In this document: in pieces, positions 46,405 to 58,722 of the stretch
Numbering within the stretch: position 1 is the first letter of the stretch
How the letters are laid out: every line of letters starts with the position of its first letter
Source of the DNA: Tetradesmus obliquus
Taxonomy: Eukaryota; Chlorophyta; Chlorophyceae; Sphaeropleales; Scenedesmaceae
Length of the DNA stretch: 64,000 nt
Assembly (NCBI GenBank): GCA_030272155.1
Contig: CP126194.1
Coordinates: forward strand, 4,889,501 to 4,953,500
Reading direction: 5' to 3'
Notes under the pieces: model-generated
Database searches by the model: none
Seen by the model: the letters and a program-made list of their open reading frames with translations, nothing else
What the model was told of the DNA's origin: nothing
Position numbers and translations under genes: made by a program

Positions 46405-49400
46405 GCTGCTGCTGTGTCTCCTGCTGAGCCTTGGGCTGCTGCTGCTGTGTGGGCTTGAAGGAAGATGGCACAAAAGGCCGAGCCCCTGGCCTCAGCAGAG
46501 ACTTGCCAAGCTTACTGCCTAAGCTACTGCCACTGCCTGAACCACCAGCACCGCCATCTGCCTTAGGAGGCGGCGGCGGCTGGCCCTGCTGCTGCTGCTG
46601 CACGCTGCGTGGTGAGCTGCCCGGCCGCCCTGCACTTGCTGGTGCAGCAGCAGGCTGTGCTGCATATCCAGCAGCAGCAGGACCGGCAGGGCCAGGCCCC
46701 GCTGCTGCTGCTGGCACCTGCATTGGTGCTGCTCCAGCCGCCACTGGCACACCAACGGCTGGCGCCCCTGCTGCTGCTGCTGATGCTGCGCCAGGCACAC
46801 CAGCTGCTGGCATGTGGTGCATGCCTGCTGGCGGCATGTGCTGCGCTGGCAGTGGCATGCCATTTGGACCCACCAGCTGCATGTACTGCTGCGGTACACC
46901 TGCTGCTGCCATCATGTGGCCAGGCGGTACAGCGCCAGGTGGGTACACAAAGTATGGCCCCTGAGGGGGCCCGTGTGGTGCTACAGCCATGTGGGGGTGG
47001 GCATGAGGGGGCCCTGGCATGCCTGGTGCTGCAGCCATCGCTGCTGCTGCTGCTGGGGGTACCATCGCTGCTGCTGGTGCGTAGGGGCCACTTGCAGGGG
47101 GCCCATATGCACCTGCAGGAGCCATGTAAGGGTGGGGAGCACCAGCAGCGCCAGGAGGGCCACTGCGCATACCGCCAGGACCAACTGCGTGCGGGCCTGC
47201 TGCTGCTGCTGCTGCACCAGGAGGTGGTGGTGCCCCGCCGGCTGCTGCTGCTGCTGGGCCAGGCCCTTGCTGTTGCTGCTGCTGCTGAGGGTGCTGCATG
47301 TGCTGCGGGACGCTGCCAGGCATGCCCGGCCTGCCTTGCTGCTGCTGCTGCTGCTGTGGCAGTGGCTGCCTTGCAGGCGCTGGGCCCTCCTGCTGCTGCT
47401 GCTGCTGCTGCTGTTGCTGCTGGTGCATCTGCTGTTGCTGCTGCGGTGGCATCTGCTGCTGCTGCTGGTGGTGCATGCCTGGCTGCCGCATGTCCCTGTC
47501 CCTTGGTGCAGCGCCAGCACTGCCAGCTGCTGCTGGCTGGTGCTGGTGCTGCTGCTGCTGTGGCATGCCACCTGCGTGATGACCTGGCGGCCGTGCATAG
47601 TAGCCACCAGGACCTGCAGCAGCAGCAGCAGCAGCAGCAGCAGCACCATGTGGCATGCCTGCTGCTGCTGCTGCTCCTGGTGGCGGCGGCATGCCATGCA
47701 CTGGCAGCGGCCCACGCAGGTGGCCCGCCATTGCTGCTGCTGCTGCTGGTGCTGCTGCCGCACCATGCGGCGACTGCCCAGCTGCTGCTGCTGCAGCGTG
47801 ACCTGGCGGGACACCGCCAGCCCCCGGGCCCTTACCGTGCTGCTGCTGCTGCTGCTGGCCAGATGCCGCCGCTGCTGCCGCCGCTGCTGCGTGTGCTGCT
47901 GCCATCGCTGCTGGCGGCGGCATCATACCCATAGGGCCCATCATACCCATTGGCCCTGCTGCTGCATGGCCCCTGGCAGCAGCCATCATCATAGCCGGCA
48001 CTGCTGCTGCCATGATCTGCGGCCCACCACCCAGCACACCACCTGGGTGGGCTGGGTGCATGTGGGGTGGGCCCACCGCATGTGGTGGCCGCATGTGTGG
48101 CGGGCCCAGTGCAGGGTGGTGGGGGTGGGCGGGGTGGGGGTGCTGACCTGGCATCGCATGGTGAGGCAGGCCAGCACCCAGCATGCCTGCAGGCGCTGCT
48201 GCTGCTGCTGCAGGCGGCGGCATCGGCAGCTGCTGCTGCTGCTGCTGCTGTGGCAGGTGTGCGCCGGGCGGCACCCCCGCTGCATGTGGCGGCTGTGCAA
48301 GCTGCTGCTGCTGCTGCTGTTGCTGGGGTGCATGCGGCTGCTGGCCAGCTGCTGCTGCTGCTGCTGCATCCTCGTTGCTGCTGCTGCCAGCCTCCAGCTC
48401 ATCTAAGGCATCCTCTAGGGAGCCAAACGTAATGCTGGCCACACTAGGTGGCGGCTCAGCAGCAGCCACAGCGGTGCCCCGCACTACCACAACAGTGGTT
48501 GGCACTTGTGTGGTTGTGGCAGGCACCACAGGGGCAGGCGTGACAGGCGCCTCCACTGGTGAAGGAGTTGCTGCTGCTGCTGCTGCTGCTGCGCGTGGAG
48601 CAGCAGGCGGGACTGCCGCTGGGGTGCTCAGCTGCGGCGCGCTGCTCACAGACTGCGCAGGAGTTGCAGGTGCTGCTGCTACTGCTGTGGGAGCTGGCGC
48701 TGGGGCAGGGGTACTTGGTGGCACCTGGCTAGCCGCAGGCAGCTGCTGCTGCTGCTGTGCTGCAGGTGGCCTTGCTGCAGCAGCAGCAGCGGGCACAGGA
48801 GCAGGCTGGCACGCCGCTGCAGCTGCAGCCTGGTCAGCCACTGCAGGTGCTGCATCAGCCCTGCCGCGCACCGCCTTGCTGGCAGCAGCAGCAAACTCGG
48901 CATGCGCACGGGCCCACTGCTGCTGCTGCGCTGCGCCGCTAGCTGCTGCACTCCTCTCATAATGAGCTGGATGCTGGCCTCTGCCAGGTGCTGCTGCTGC
49001 TGTTGACTCATCACCCGGCTGCTGCTGCTGCTGCCTGATAGGGCCTTCAGCAGGGCTTCCCCTGCGCTCCCTATAGCCCTCCCTGCCCTCCCTGCTGCTG
49101 CTGCTGCCGCCGTATCCAGCTGCATGCCTGCCTCCAGGGCCAGTCACACTGCCACCCCTAGGGCCTCTGCTGCTGCTGCTGCTGCTGCTCTGCTCAGCAG
49201 CTGACGCTTGGCCATTCGTGTGCGCGTGTGCATGTGCGTGGCGGTGCTCCCTATCTCTTTCCCTATCCCTGTCAGCAGCTGCACCACCACGCCTGGAGCC
49301 GGCAGCAGCAGCAGGGTGATCAGCTGCAGCCGCCGCCCTGCCGTTGCCAGCAGCAGCAGCAGCAGCAGCAGCAGTGCGGCCCTTGGCGCCGCCATCACGC

Positions 49401-52400
49401 TCGCGGCTTGCGCTGCTGCTGCCGCGCCGCTGCTTCTCCCGCTTGCTCGCCATCACAATGAAACCCTCCTCATCCACAGCAGCAGCAGCACTGCCTGCAG
49501 CAGCCGCCGCCGCAGCAGCAGCAGCTGCCTCGCCGTCCTCGCTGCTGGCTGCAGATGGCTCCGCGTCGCCGGCCGCGCTGCTGCTGCTGCTGTCGCCGCT
49601 GCTGCCGGCTGCTGCGAGTGCGTCAGTGCCCACTGCGCCGATGGCCATGGCCAGTGCTGCGCGCTGCTGCTCCTCCGCCATGCGCTGCGCCCAGTAGCCG
49701 TCCTCAGCCATGAGCTGCTGCCGGCGCTGCGCCATGAGCTCCTCCTCCTGCAGGGGCACGCAACATAACAAAAAATAATACACAAAGCACACTGACCTTC
49801 ATGGCACAACAGCACTGGCCTGATGAAGGCACAGCTGATCAAGCTATCACATCAGACACCCAACACAAGCCCTCAAGTCTAAGTGGCGCGCCGCCAATCA
49901 ACAGCACACACACACAGGGGCTACGCTGTGAACGCCTGCTCCCGCAAGGCACACAGCACTGCCCTCCGACCCGTTACTGTTAACATCACCATCATCAGCA
50001 CGCCACATCACCGCACCTGCTGCCGCAGCACAATGAGTGCCTCCTGCCGCCGCTTGCGCTCCTCCTCCTCAGCCAGCGCCCGTGCAGCAGCCTCACGCTG
50101 CCGCCGCTCCACCTCTGCGGCTTCTTGTGCTGCCTTGCCCGCTGCCGCGCGCTCCTTGTCCGACTTGGTGCGGCCCTTCTTCTTGAGCAGCGCCTGCTTG
50201 CGGCGCAACTCCTCTGCAGCCTTGGCCTCTGCGGCGGCAGCCTGTTGGGGGGAAGTACAAGGAGATGAAACGGTACAGCAGCAGCAGCAGCAGGTGTGAG
50301 TCAACAAATGACAAGCTAGTCGCAGAATTATGTGCGCCTTCAGCCCACCACCAGGTTGTGATGCATCGTCACGTAACAGATACACATCATCAGTAAGTGG
50401 CTCCTGAAAGCGCGTGCATGCCCAATCCGCAACACAGCACACAAACAAACAACCAGCATCCTCGCGTGTGGCGGCTCTCAGCCCCGAAAGATGGTGTGAA
50501 TTTATTCCTTGGGTATCAATCACGCAGGGGGTACTTGAGCAAAGTCCCCTCAGTGGATGAGGAACATGTCATCACCAAGCCCCACACACGCTCACGCGCA
50601 CGCACACAGGCACGCACACAGGCACGCACACAGGCACGCACAAAAGACCCAGCACGCATACAGGCACACACATGCACACCCACGCACACAGGTCCACGCG
50701 CGTGCGCGCGCACTGCGCGGGACCCAACTACCCCTACCCCTCAACCCCCATCCACTGGAACGTAACAGTCATCTAAGCTGGAAGGGCCTCAGGTTACCGC
50801 AATGATTTGTGCAAATACAGTTTAGAAACATAACACAGCACAGTATGTGTCGGGCCCACCTCCATGGCTAAGTAACAGCCATCTCCGCTGGAAAGGCCTG
50901 AGGTCATTCACACCCACTATCTACAAGGATGATGTTACAATCATGATGTTACAATCATGTTATAAGACTGCACGGCGCTCACCTCCATGGCGATGATCTC
51001 CTCCTCGGCCATCTTGGCGCGCTCAGCCTTGAACGCCAGCGCGGCAGCATCCAGCCGCTCCTGCAGTGTTTGCAAACGAAAACAAGGCGCACAAGCAGAC
51101 GCGGCAGAGCGGTGCGGCTGTCAGTCAGCATGCAAGAGAAAGGGGCACATATTGTGATGCGTGTGCTGGTGTTGGGGATCCTGCACATGACCAATTAATC
51201 AATTCACACGGAACAGTAGCAGCGCACAGGGACGGCGTAAAAACACAGCAACCAACACACGCTAAACTGAGCAATGCCAGCACACCCACCTGCAGCAGCG
51301 GCAGCACCAGCTGACTGCCGATGGCTGCTCCCGGGTCATCGCATGCCACGTTGGTCAGCATCAACTCCAGGTGCTGCAGCGCCACACGGCCCTCCTCCAG
51401 GCGGCCCTCGATGGCTTTGAGTGCTGTCTTGATGCGGTCGAAAAAGGCGCGGTCGTCCACGTCGCTGTACAGCTGCTTGCGCACATCCTTGTGGAAGTGC
51501 TGCCTGCGGGATGCAGTGTGGCATGCACACGACAGTCGACTCAAGTGCAGTCAAGAGGTGGCGGTGGCTGCTTGCGCATGTGCTTGTGGGAGTGCTGCCT
51601 GCGGCAAGGCAAGGCCATGCACATGATTGTGACTCCAGGTTCAGATGTTTTGCAACTAGAGGTGGCGTGCACCGTGGTGCTTGCACAGCACGGTAACATT
51701 GCAAACACCTAACACAGCCTGATCACCCACCTGAGCTTGTTCAGCTGCACGTGGTGCTGCGGCGTCAGCACAGAGCTGCGCGGCACCACACTGCCAGCCG
51801 CCAGCGGCCCAGCAGTCCCCTCCTCAGCCGCAATGGCCGCAGCCGCCGCATCAGCCGCCGCAGCCGCCGCCTCCGCGGCCGGGCCCTGCGGCGTCGCGCC
51901 GGCGGCTGCCAGCCTGCTGCTGGTGCTGCTGCCGGCGAGTGCGGCCTGGCCGGCCTCGATGTCGAGCAGCAGCTGCTGCTGCTTGGCCAGGTCGTCGAAG
52001 CGCTCGCTGAGGTTCTCCACGGTGGCCTTCCAGCCGTTGAGCTGCTTGATCTCGGTGTCACTGCAGCAGCAGGGAGCACAGCAGGGAGGTGAGAGGCTCG
52101 AATGTTTGTTTTTGCTTTTTAGGAGGACTTGTGGTGGATACGGAGACAAGGGCATGGTGCAAGCATGCCTCGAGTAGAAGGCACCGACGCGCAGTTTCCT
52201 ATGGTTTCAGCCCAACAGCATTCCACCCGGGCTTCCACCACAACACAGCCCAGCGCTCACTTACCGCTTGGCGATTTCAAACTCAGTGCGCTGCTTCTTG
52301 TCGTACAGGCTCTGCAGCTTGGCGCCCTGCTCCCTGAAGGCCGTCTGCACCTCCAGCTGCTCCTCAATGGCAGCATCTGCCAGCTGGTGGCGGTGGCGCT

Positions 52401-55206
52401 CCATCTCGGCAGCGCTGCGGAAGGTGCCTTCCAGGCCGCGGGGTGCATGCTTGAGCTCCTCCAGCTCACGCTTCAGGCGCTCCAGCTCAGGCTCGCCCTG
52501 CAAGTAAGTGATGCGTACAACAGAGTGGCAGGAGATGCAAAAATAACCGAGGATACAAGTGTAAGTGGGCGGCAAGACGCGAGTAGCTAGTAGCCAGTGG
52601 TAGCATGCGATGGAGCTCTGGGATACACTTGGTAGCACAACAGCATGCCATCAGAATATGTTCAGTCAAAGCTGCTGTGCAGGCCAGCACTGAAACAGTA
52701 CACACCACTGCTGCTGCCGCTGCCGCTGCTGCTGTTGCTGTAGGCACCGCACTCAGCTGCTGCTGCCACAGCCGCCGCTGCTGCTGTTGCTGCTGCTGCT
52801 GCAGGCGGCGCACTCACGTGTCGTATCTGCAGCTTCACGCTGGCCAGGCTCTTCTGCGCCATCTGGTGGTCAAAGCTCAGCGCGTACAGCTTGGCAGACT
52901 GCAGCACAGCACAGCAGCAGGCGGCAGGGACAACCGGCTGGTGAGTAAGCAGGTGAGCCAGCGTAGCGCAGTCTGGAAAAGAAAGCAAGATGTAAGGTGG
53001 TCCTGTAAAGACAGCTTGATGATGCCGCCAACAGCAGCGCAGCCGCCACTTTGCGCAGCACCAGCAGCCTCCTGCAGGCTCTGCGCGCGCATCCACCTCT
53101 CAACATAACGCAGGCGACAGCTGCAGTCCCAACTACTCCTACATCAGTCAAAGTAGAATGAGCTGCACAGCTTCTGCAGCAACACCAGCACACCAATACA
53201 CTGATAGCAACGATTCTTAGCACTTTAAACTCTTAGCGCCATTTCTAGCTGGAGTGTCCGGAGCCCTAATATGCCCTCTCCTCACCGTCAGCAGCGCCTC
53301 CCGGGCCAGCATCTTCATGATCACACTGTCAGGGATGACCCCAGAGCCCTCCTCGGCAGCACCAGCACCACCGGCCTCGCTGTCGCCAGCTGCTGCTGCT
53401 GCTGCGCCTGCCGGCGGCTGCTGGCGAATGCCGTGCTGCTTGGCCAGCTGGTCGGCCTCCTTGCGGCTGGTGAGCATGGCGTTCATGAGGTCCTTAGCCT
53501 GCAGTGGATGCAGCAACAACAACATGATACAACGATAAGATGGCAAGGTGCAGTGAGCGTGGAATGCATGAGTTCCTTGGCCTGCGGGGTGCAGCGGCAG
53601 AGATGAGAGGCAGCGACAAGATGTGCAGTGGTTGAAAACAGTGACGAAACCGTTGCTGCACCAGTCAAGTGGCACCCATGGCCGCCGCGGAAATGTGCAA
53701 GCAGCGTTGCACACCTCGCGCAGCTCTCAATGCATGCAACCCCAGCCATGCACAGTGCGCCAAACTTCGCCAGCAGCCGCGCCAGTCAAGCCCCGCGCGC
53801 AACGACACAGCCGCAGCGTGGCGAGCACAGCCCAGCAGTAAGGCCACCCGAAGCAAGCCTCTCTCAGCCCAATAAACCAACTGTCAGATGCACAGCAGCA
53901 CAAAGCAACGCAACCGTCAAGCAAACACAAGCAATGCCACACAGCGCACCTCCTTGGCACGGCCCTCCCATGCCGCCTGGTCCTCCAGGCAGCGCAGCAG
54001 GTTGTCGTAGGCGGCCTGCGTGGTGGGCGGCACCAAGCCCAGGCAGCGCTTGGCGCCGTCCCTGCTCTTCTCAGCCGTGCTCACGATGCTGCCAAACACC
54101 CACTCCAGCACCAGGCCCATCCTACGTAGCAGCAAGAAGTGCAGCGGCAGCAAGCGTGAGGTGTGTTCACACAAAACATGATGTGAAGCTGGGAGAGCAG
54201 AACATGAGGCACATGCGCATGCTGCCAGAGTTACTCATGCGCAGCCAACACTGCATCAACAGCACAGACAAACGTACCATAACAGCCCGCTCCAAAAGCA
54301 CCCCCCACCTTCATGTCCCCCCTCCCCAACGCATGCCTGTCCTACATTATAGGACAGCGGAAAGCCACACCTGTGGGGGTCCTCGCCCCCGCGCGCCTGC
54401 CTTGCACACATGCCTAACCTTGCCTAACCTTCCCCCAGCGACCGCTCCTCAAAGCAGATACACGCGCAATGCTTGAAGCAGCCAGCAGCAGCAGCACGCC
54501 GCACCTGTGGGGGCCCTCGTCCCCGCGCGCCTTGCACACATGCCTAAGTCTTCCCCCAGCAGCCGCTCCTCCAGGCACGTGAACACAATGCTTTCAGCAG
54601 CCAGCCGCACCACCAGCCGCCGCACCTGTGTGGGTCCTCGTCGCCGCGCGCCTTGCGCGGGTGGCCGTCCTCGCCCAGCAGCCGCTCCTCCAGGTGCGTC
54701 AGCCACTTGCCGTTCACCGTCAGCGCTGCGCCGTCCGGCGTGAGCGCAAACAGGTCAACATCTCCCATGGCGTCGCCCTCCTCCTCCTCCTGCGGCACGT
54801 TGACATGCCACACCAACATAAAGATAGTTAGCACGTTCATTGTGATGTTTTTCAAATGCGGGCCCTGATGTGCAAGGCATCGGGCGTGAGCGCAAACAGG
54901 TCCACGTCACCCATGGCGTCGCCCTCCTCCTCCTCCTGCGGCACGAACGAAGATATGCCACACCAGTTATAGAGTGCAAGTATCACGCGCCACGCGCACG
55001 GTAGCCACCCACACACTGCCGCCGCACATGCCATTGGTCAACCTGCTTGCCTGCGGGTGACCGCAAGCGATGCTATCGTTTTCTCCTTGCTGCTCCCGTT
55101 CGCGTGCATGTGCCATATGCCGCCTGCTGCTGACACCACGCCCCATCATCCACATGGACACCACCACATTACATAACGCTGCATGCCCGCATTGTGGTTG
55201 TACACG

Positions 55207-55241
<35 letters not shown>

Positions 55242-57455
55242 CTGCACCCACCTCGTCCTCGCGCTGCTCCGCCTTGAGCCTGCTGCTGAGCGCGTCCACC
55301 TTCTCGGTGAGCCACTCCGCCACACGCGTGACGTCATCAGGGGGCAGCTTCTCCAGGTCCTCGTAGTGCAGCTCAGCAGGGCTGGTCTCACGCATGTCCT
55401 CCTGCAGGGGCAGCAGGAATATAAGTCAGCTGCAGTTGGATCATTTGTACAGGAAGCCCTGCATGTAGAACACATGCTGTTACTGCTGCAGGCCAGGAGC
55501 AAACGCAGCTGCGGGCCACACACAGCCACTGTAGCCTCTGTGCATTGCTGTTGCAGCAGCAGCCCCAAACACCATTCGCGCCAGGTGCAGTTGCTGCGTA
55601 CTCCTGTCTGTTGCAGCTGCAGCTGGGCACGCCACGCCTCCCTCTGCTGTGCTGCAGCACTGCTGGCTGCTTGCAGCTTCCTATTTGAGGTGTATGTGGT
55701 GGCGTATGCCGCATGAACACACCATGTAACCCCTCTATCTGTCACGCCTCCCACTGCTGCACTGCAGCACTGGCCCAACCCCAGCTGCCCCAAACCACCC
55801 TCTCTACTCACTGGCAGCATCTCGCACACAAACGACGTGATGGGCCGCAGCAGCGACTGGTACAGGTGCTCGTGCTCCTTCTCCAGAGCCTCCAGCATCG
55901 TGCTGATCATCTCCACGTTTGCATCACGCAGCAAACTGCTCGCCTGCTCCGGGTTGTTTTTAGGCGCACGTCGGCCCCTGCCGGTCTGCCCGCTGCCGCC
56001 GCCGCCGCTGCCGCTGTTGCCGCCGGCACCCTGCTGCTCTTCCTGCGCCTGCCTGCTGTTCAGCTGCACCTGCTGCAGCAGATCAGTCATGCGCTGGCGC
56101 AGCGCCGCCTCTGCGGGACGCTCCAGGCCTTTTGGATCATCCTTTGGCAGCAGGTGCAGCAGCTCGGGGCGGATGTGGTGCTGCGTCACATGTGCGCGGA
56201 AGGCGTCTGCGTCGTAAAACTCCTGCCCATCAAACTGCCAGACCTTCCAGGTGTCCTGGTTGTTCAGGCGGCGCAGGCCCTCTGCCAGGACCTCCTCCAG
56301 CGGCACATCCAGCGCTGCATACTCTGCCAGGTCACCACCCTCCGCAGCTGCAGCAGCAGCAGCACAGCAGCAGAGTGTGCATACGCAGCCACAGAGCAGC
56401 ACAGCAACGTCAGGCAGTGCAGACAAGCAATGCAGGCAAGCTTGCCTACCCACAGAGATGGCTGCATATAGAGGGAGTTCTGAGCTCTACAACGCTGCTG
56501 TGGGTATCTGACACCCCCGCCGCCCCGTACCAGGCAGACGCGTTGCAGTTGCAATTCGACGCAGTTACTGCTGCCGCTGCTGACCAAAATGCAGGCCTCA
56601 TACCCTGTGTAATGCTGGCAGCTCCTGCACAGTTGCGGTTGCTGCTGCTGCAGTTGCTGCTGCTGCTCCCACATGCCTGACCACCATCCTGCTATGCTCC
56701 TGCACCTGCTTTTGCTAACACAGCTGCTGCTCCCAGCCTAACCCCGCATCTGCTCCGCTGTGCTACCACCAGCCCCACTCGCGCCGCAGAATGCACGCAT
56801 GCACGCACCTGCAGTCGCCCGCTGCTTGTCTGCCTGCGCCTTGGCCTGCTGCCTAAGCGTGTCCAGGTCCACTGTCAGCAGCTCCACGCGCTCGCTGTGC
56901 GGCCGCTGCTCCCACATGGGCCGCACTGCTGCCACGCGCTCCGCAGGGTTGAGTAGCACAGCAGCATCCTTGGCCTCCTCCTTCTGCTTGCAGGACAGCC
57001 ACACAGCAGCAGGGACAGGTGTGAAGGATGTACAAGCGGTACAATGCAGGGTCGGGGAGCCAGCGGCAGCTGCATGGATATGCATTGCTGCACTATGTAA
57101 GGCTGGCTGCTGTAGGCAGGGCACTCCTGCTGTTCAAAGCATATAAGCGCGCAGCACGGGTGGTGTTGCATGTCTGGTGCCATAGCGGGTGACAAGGGTT
57201 TCGCAGGAATCCGCCAGCTGCCATGCCCATAGCCTTGCTACAGCTGCTGCCCACGCTCCAGGTGCATACTGCTGCTGTTCCAAGGGGCAATGCTGGCCCA
57301 CAGGGCCCAGCCAGCTGCAGGCTGGCAGGCTGTCAGCCAAGCATACTACCACGCGCAGTGCTGACCAGCGCTGCACGCACCACTGGCGGGCTGGGCTTCT
57401 TGCCAGTGCCCTTGCCAGGCTTCCCCTTGCCCGTCTTTGACTTCTTGACTGCCAT
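41386..57455 (-). CDS. Giant USP-related protein (plant 'inactive ubiquitin carboxyl-terminal hydrolase-related' / USP53-54-like), 18 exons
   Basis: Exons: 57455-57381, 56983-56809, 56347-55812, 55401-55252, 54789-54626, 54121-53950, 53498-53286, 52898-52818, 52497-52265, 52060-51731, 51503-51290, 51060-50983, 50241-50017, 49747-44003, 43664-42681, 42397-42146, 41940-41837, 41569-41386. All phases agree: 3305 codons with stop. Residues 1-25 are Lys-rich (MAVKKSKTGKGKPGKGTGKK). Residues 26-880 hold helical and coiled-coil blocks resembling the plant long USP-related family (NQDTWKVWQFDGQEFYDADA, then DALSSRLKAEQRED). Residues 883-2797 are one low-complexity exon. The C-terminal 500 residues are the hydrolase fold: a Cys box GGSYNCFLNVIIQALWHI, a His box SVICYFGHHYQAFVLSEE and LLFDDHVIQTVGDW. 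The zinc-finger cysteines of plant relatives are missing. The role is probably ubiquitin-linked; activity is unproven. Confidence 0.85.
43732..43778 (-). repeat. Copy of the acceptor edge of USP-related exon 15
   Basis: Repeats 43625-43667 (GGCCCGCACGAGGTGTGGCT in the exon), reading GGCCCCCGCGAGGTGTGGCT here, with an upstream CGCCAG acceptor. It lies about 70 bases before the real exon in transcript sense. Confidence 0.8.
44003..49747 (-). other. 5.7-kb low-complexity exon (exon 14) of the USP-related gene
   Basis: One uninterrupted 5745-base exon encoding 1915 residues, bounded by a CCCCTGCAG acceptor and a GTAAGT donor. It opens with a charged helix (ELMAQRRQQLMAEDGYWAQR) and an acidic, Lys/Arg-containing part with DEEGFIVMASKREKQRR. 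Then follow very long Ala, Gln, Pro/Met/His and Ser-rich tracts (CAG and GCA runs) and, at the end, an ordered-looking GTRLEGMPSKITITEQAILF that leads into the Cys-box exon. The lack of stops over 5.7 kb and in-frame junctions at both ends show that it is translated, not an intron. Confidence 0.85.
50570..50700. repeat. 12-base minisatellite in an intron of the USP-related gene
   Basis: Units of ACGCACACAGGC and variants (ACGCATACAGGC, CACACATGCACA). A second imperfect pair, AACGTAACAGTCATCTAAGC / AAGTAACAGCCATCTCCGC with GGAAGGGCCTCAGGT-type tails, follows at 50737-50800 and 50858-50915. Confidence 0.8.
51565..51605 (-). repeat. Copy of the acceptor edge of USP-related exon 11
   Basis: Repeats about 51468-51508, the start of exon 11 (RQHFHKDVRKQ) with its CCGCAG acceptor; the copy reads as HSHKHMRKQ. 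It is located about 60 bases inside the preceding intron. Confidence 0.75.
53558..53600 (-). repeat. Diverged copy of the acceptor edge of USP-related exon 7
   Basis: GCATGAGTTCCTTGGCCTGC here versus TCATGAGGTCCTTAGCCTGC at the true exon start (AKDLMNA). A CGCAG-type acceptor remains in place. Confidence 0.65.
54368..54945 (-). repeat. Copies of both edges of USP-related exon 5
   Basis: Upstream in transcript sense, 54868-54943 repeats the acceptor edge (CCGCAG, EEEEGDAMGDVDLFALTPDA). Downstream, 54505-54580 and 54368-54450 repeat the donor edge (the ERLLGED to DPHR part with the following GTGCGG donor). The true exon is 54789-54626. The most distal donor copy is the most diverged and has extra inserted bases. 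Confidence 0.85.
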
Positions 57456-58552
57456 GACGCTGTGGCCTTGGCAACTAGCAACGATGATCGTTCAAGCTGT
57501 CTGGCCTATGAGTGGACTGCCCCATGGCTGGTGCTGCTCAGCCAGGGGCTGCTCACTGCATCATGCCTGCAGTCGAGCAGAACGTAAACCGTGCGGGCGA
57601 AAGGTCGTGTGAGAACCCAGTTGACAAGCAGCTTGATGCTCAAGCGACGAGTTGCCACATGAGTGGTGGCTGACCCTCGGCACTGATCTGCTCAGTCGAA
57701 GGCCGCAAAATGTATGATCAGAAGCATATAATCCTGCCTGAGGTGGGCGTCGGGGCCATGGCGACTTCAGCACCAGAGCCCTCCCTCAAGACCCACACTC
57801 ACTGGTGGTTTCTAGCAGCAACACCATTGCCGGTCAGCAAGCTGCAAAACACTGTTTTCTGGTATCCACTCACCAATAATGCTGCTTTCAGGCTCTGAAA
57901 GCTTATGGCCACTGGAGTTCCTGTCCCAGCTGGCTGCTAACATTCGCCGATCTATCCTTCGCACTTCAACTTTACTCAAGTTGAAGCAGCAATTCCAACC
58001 TGCAGCTGCTGATGTAACTCCGAGGTGCTGAAGTGGTGGGCTGTCAGCAGCAGTCACTTGAAAGCTTGACCTTGCTTTGGTGTTGTGATTGAAAGCGGTA
58101 ATACGACGGGAGTTTGCTCGCCGTTGTAGAACCTGTGGGCTGGGATGTCTGCACATGTAACGCAATGTAACAAGCACTCAAATCACACCTCAGGTGCTTC
58201 TGTGGTGCGCTGGCGCGCTCTGCAATGCGTCTGGCGATCCTGCCTTGTGTTGCCAGCACAGGACCTACACATGTTGAGTTCAACCATCCAGCTGGTGGCA
58301 GCATGGTGCCCAGCGCACTGCAGCTGGTGCTACCAACGGTGCGCATTGCGCCGTGCAGTGCACAGGCCTGAGTGCCAGGTGCACCATGGTGGCTTTGCTC
58401 GTCACAGAACGCGCTTAGTAATGGAATATGCACTATTCGCGAGATACAACTCGCCAAAGCTCCCTTGCGCGTCATGCAGCAGCTTTAGCGGGCCTCAGTG
58501 CCACTGGCACCGGTGGCACCGGCCAGGTGCCAGGCTGGCACCGTGGTGGCAC

Positions 58553-58722
58553 CATATAAAGAAAGTTGCCGAATTGCATTCATAACAAGCATAAGCATCA
58601 TGCAACATAATGCGCACTCACATGGCAAGAAGTGGTCCCCCAAAAGGCCACCGTGGCTGCTGCACCTCAGATTAGCATGTGCAGCTCCTGCTTCTGCTCC
58701 TATGTCGTCTAGTATTACCTGC
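58553..58722 (-). repeat. 170-base interspersed repeat, copy 2 (inverted relative to copy 1)
   Basis: The reverse complement matches 33789-33958 with about four mismatches. It lies inside a 164-codon minus-strand open frame and is bordered on the low side by palindromic GGCACC/GGTGCC words. A 21-base remnant of its CATATAAAGAAAGTTGCCGA end may occur at 25048-25070. Confidence 0.8.

Noticed and set aside
44013-48406. Plus-strand open frames of up to 530 codons opposite the 5.7-kb exon (Leu/Cys/Ala-rich)
   Set aside because: CTG runs are open on both strands. The minus frame joins in phase to recognised exons on both sides, the plus frames do not.
52990-53105. Possible additional USP-related exon (reading MRAQSLQEAAGAAQSGG)
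   Set aside because: Exons 7 and 8 already join in phase without it, and I found no clear matching pair of splice sites; left out but not excluded as a cassette.
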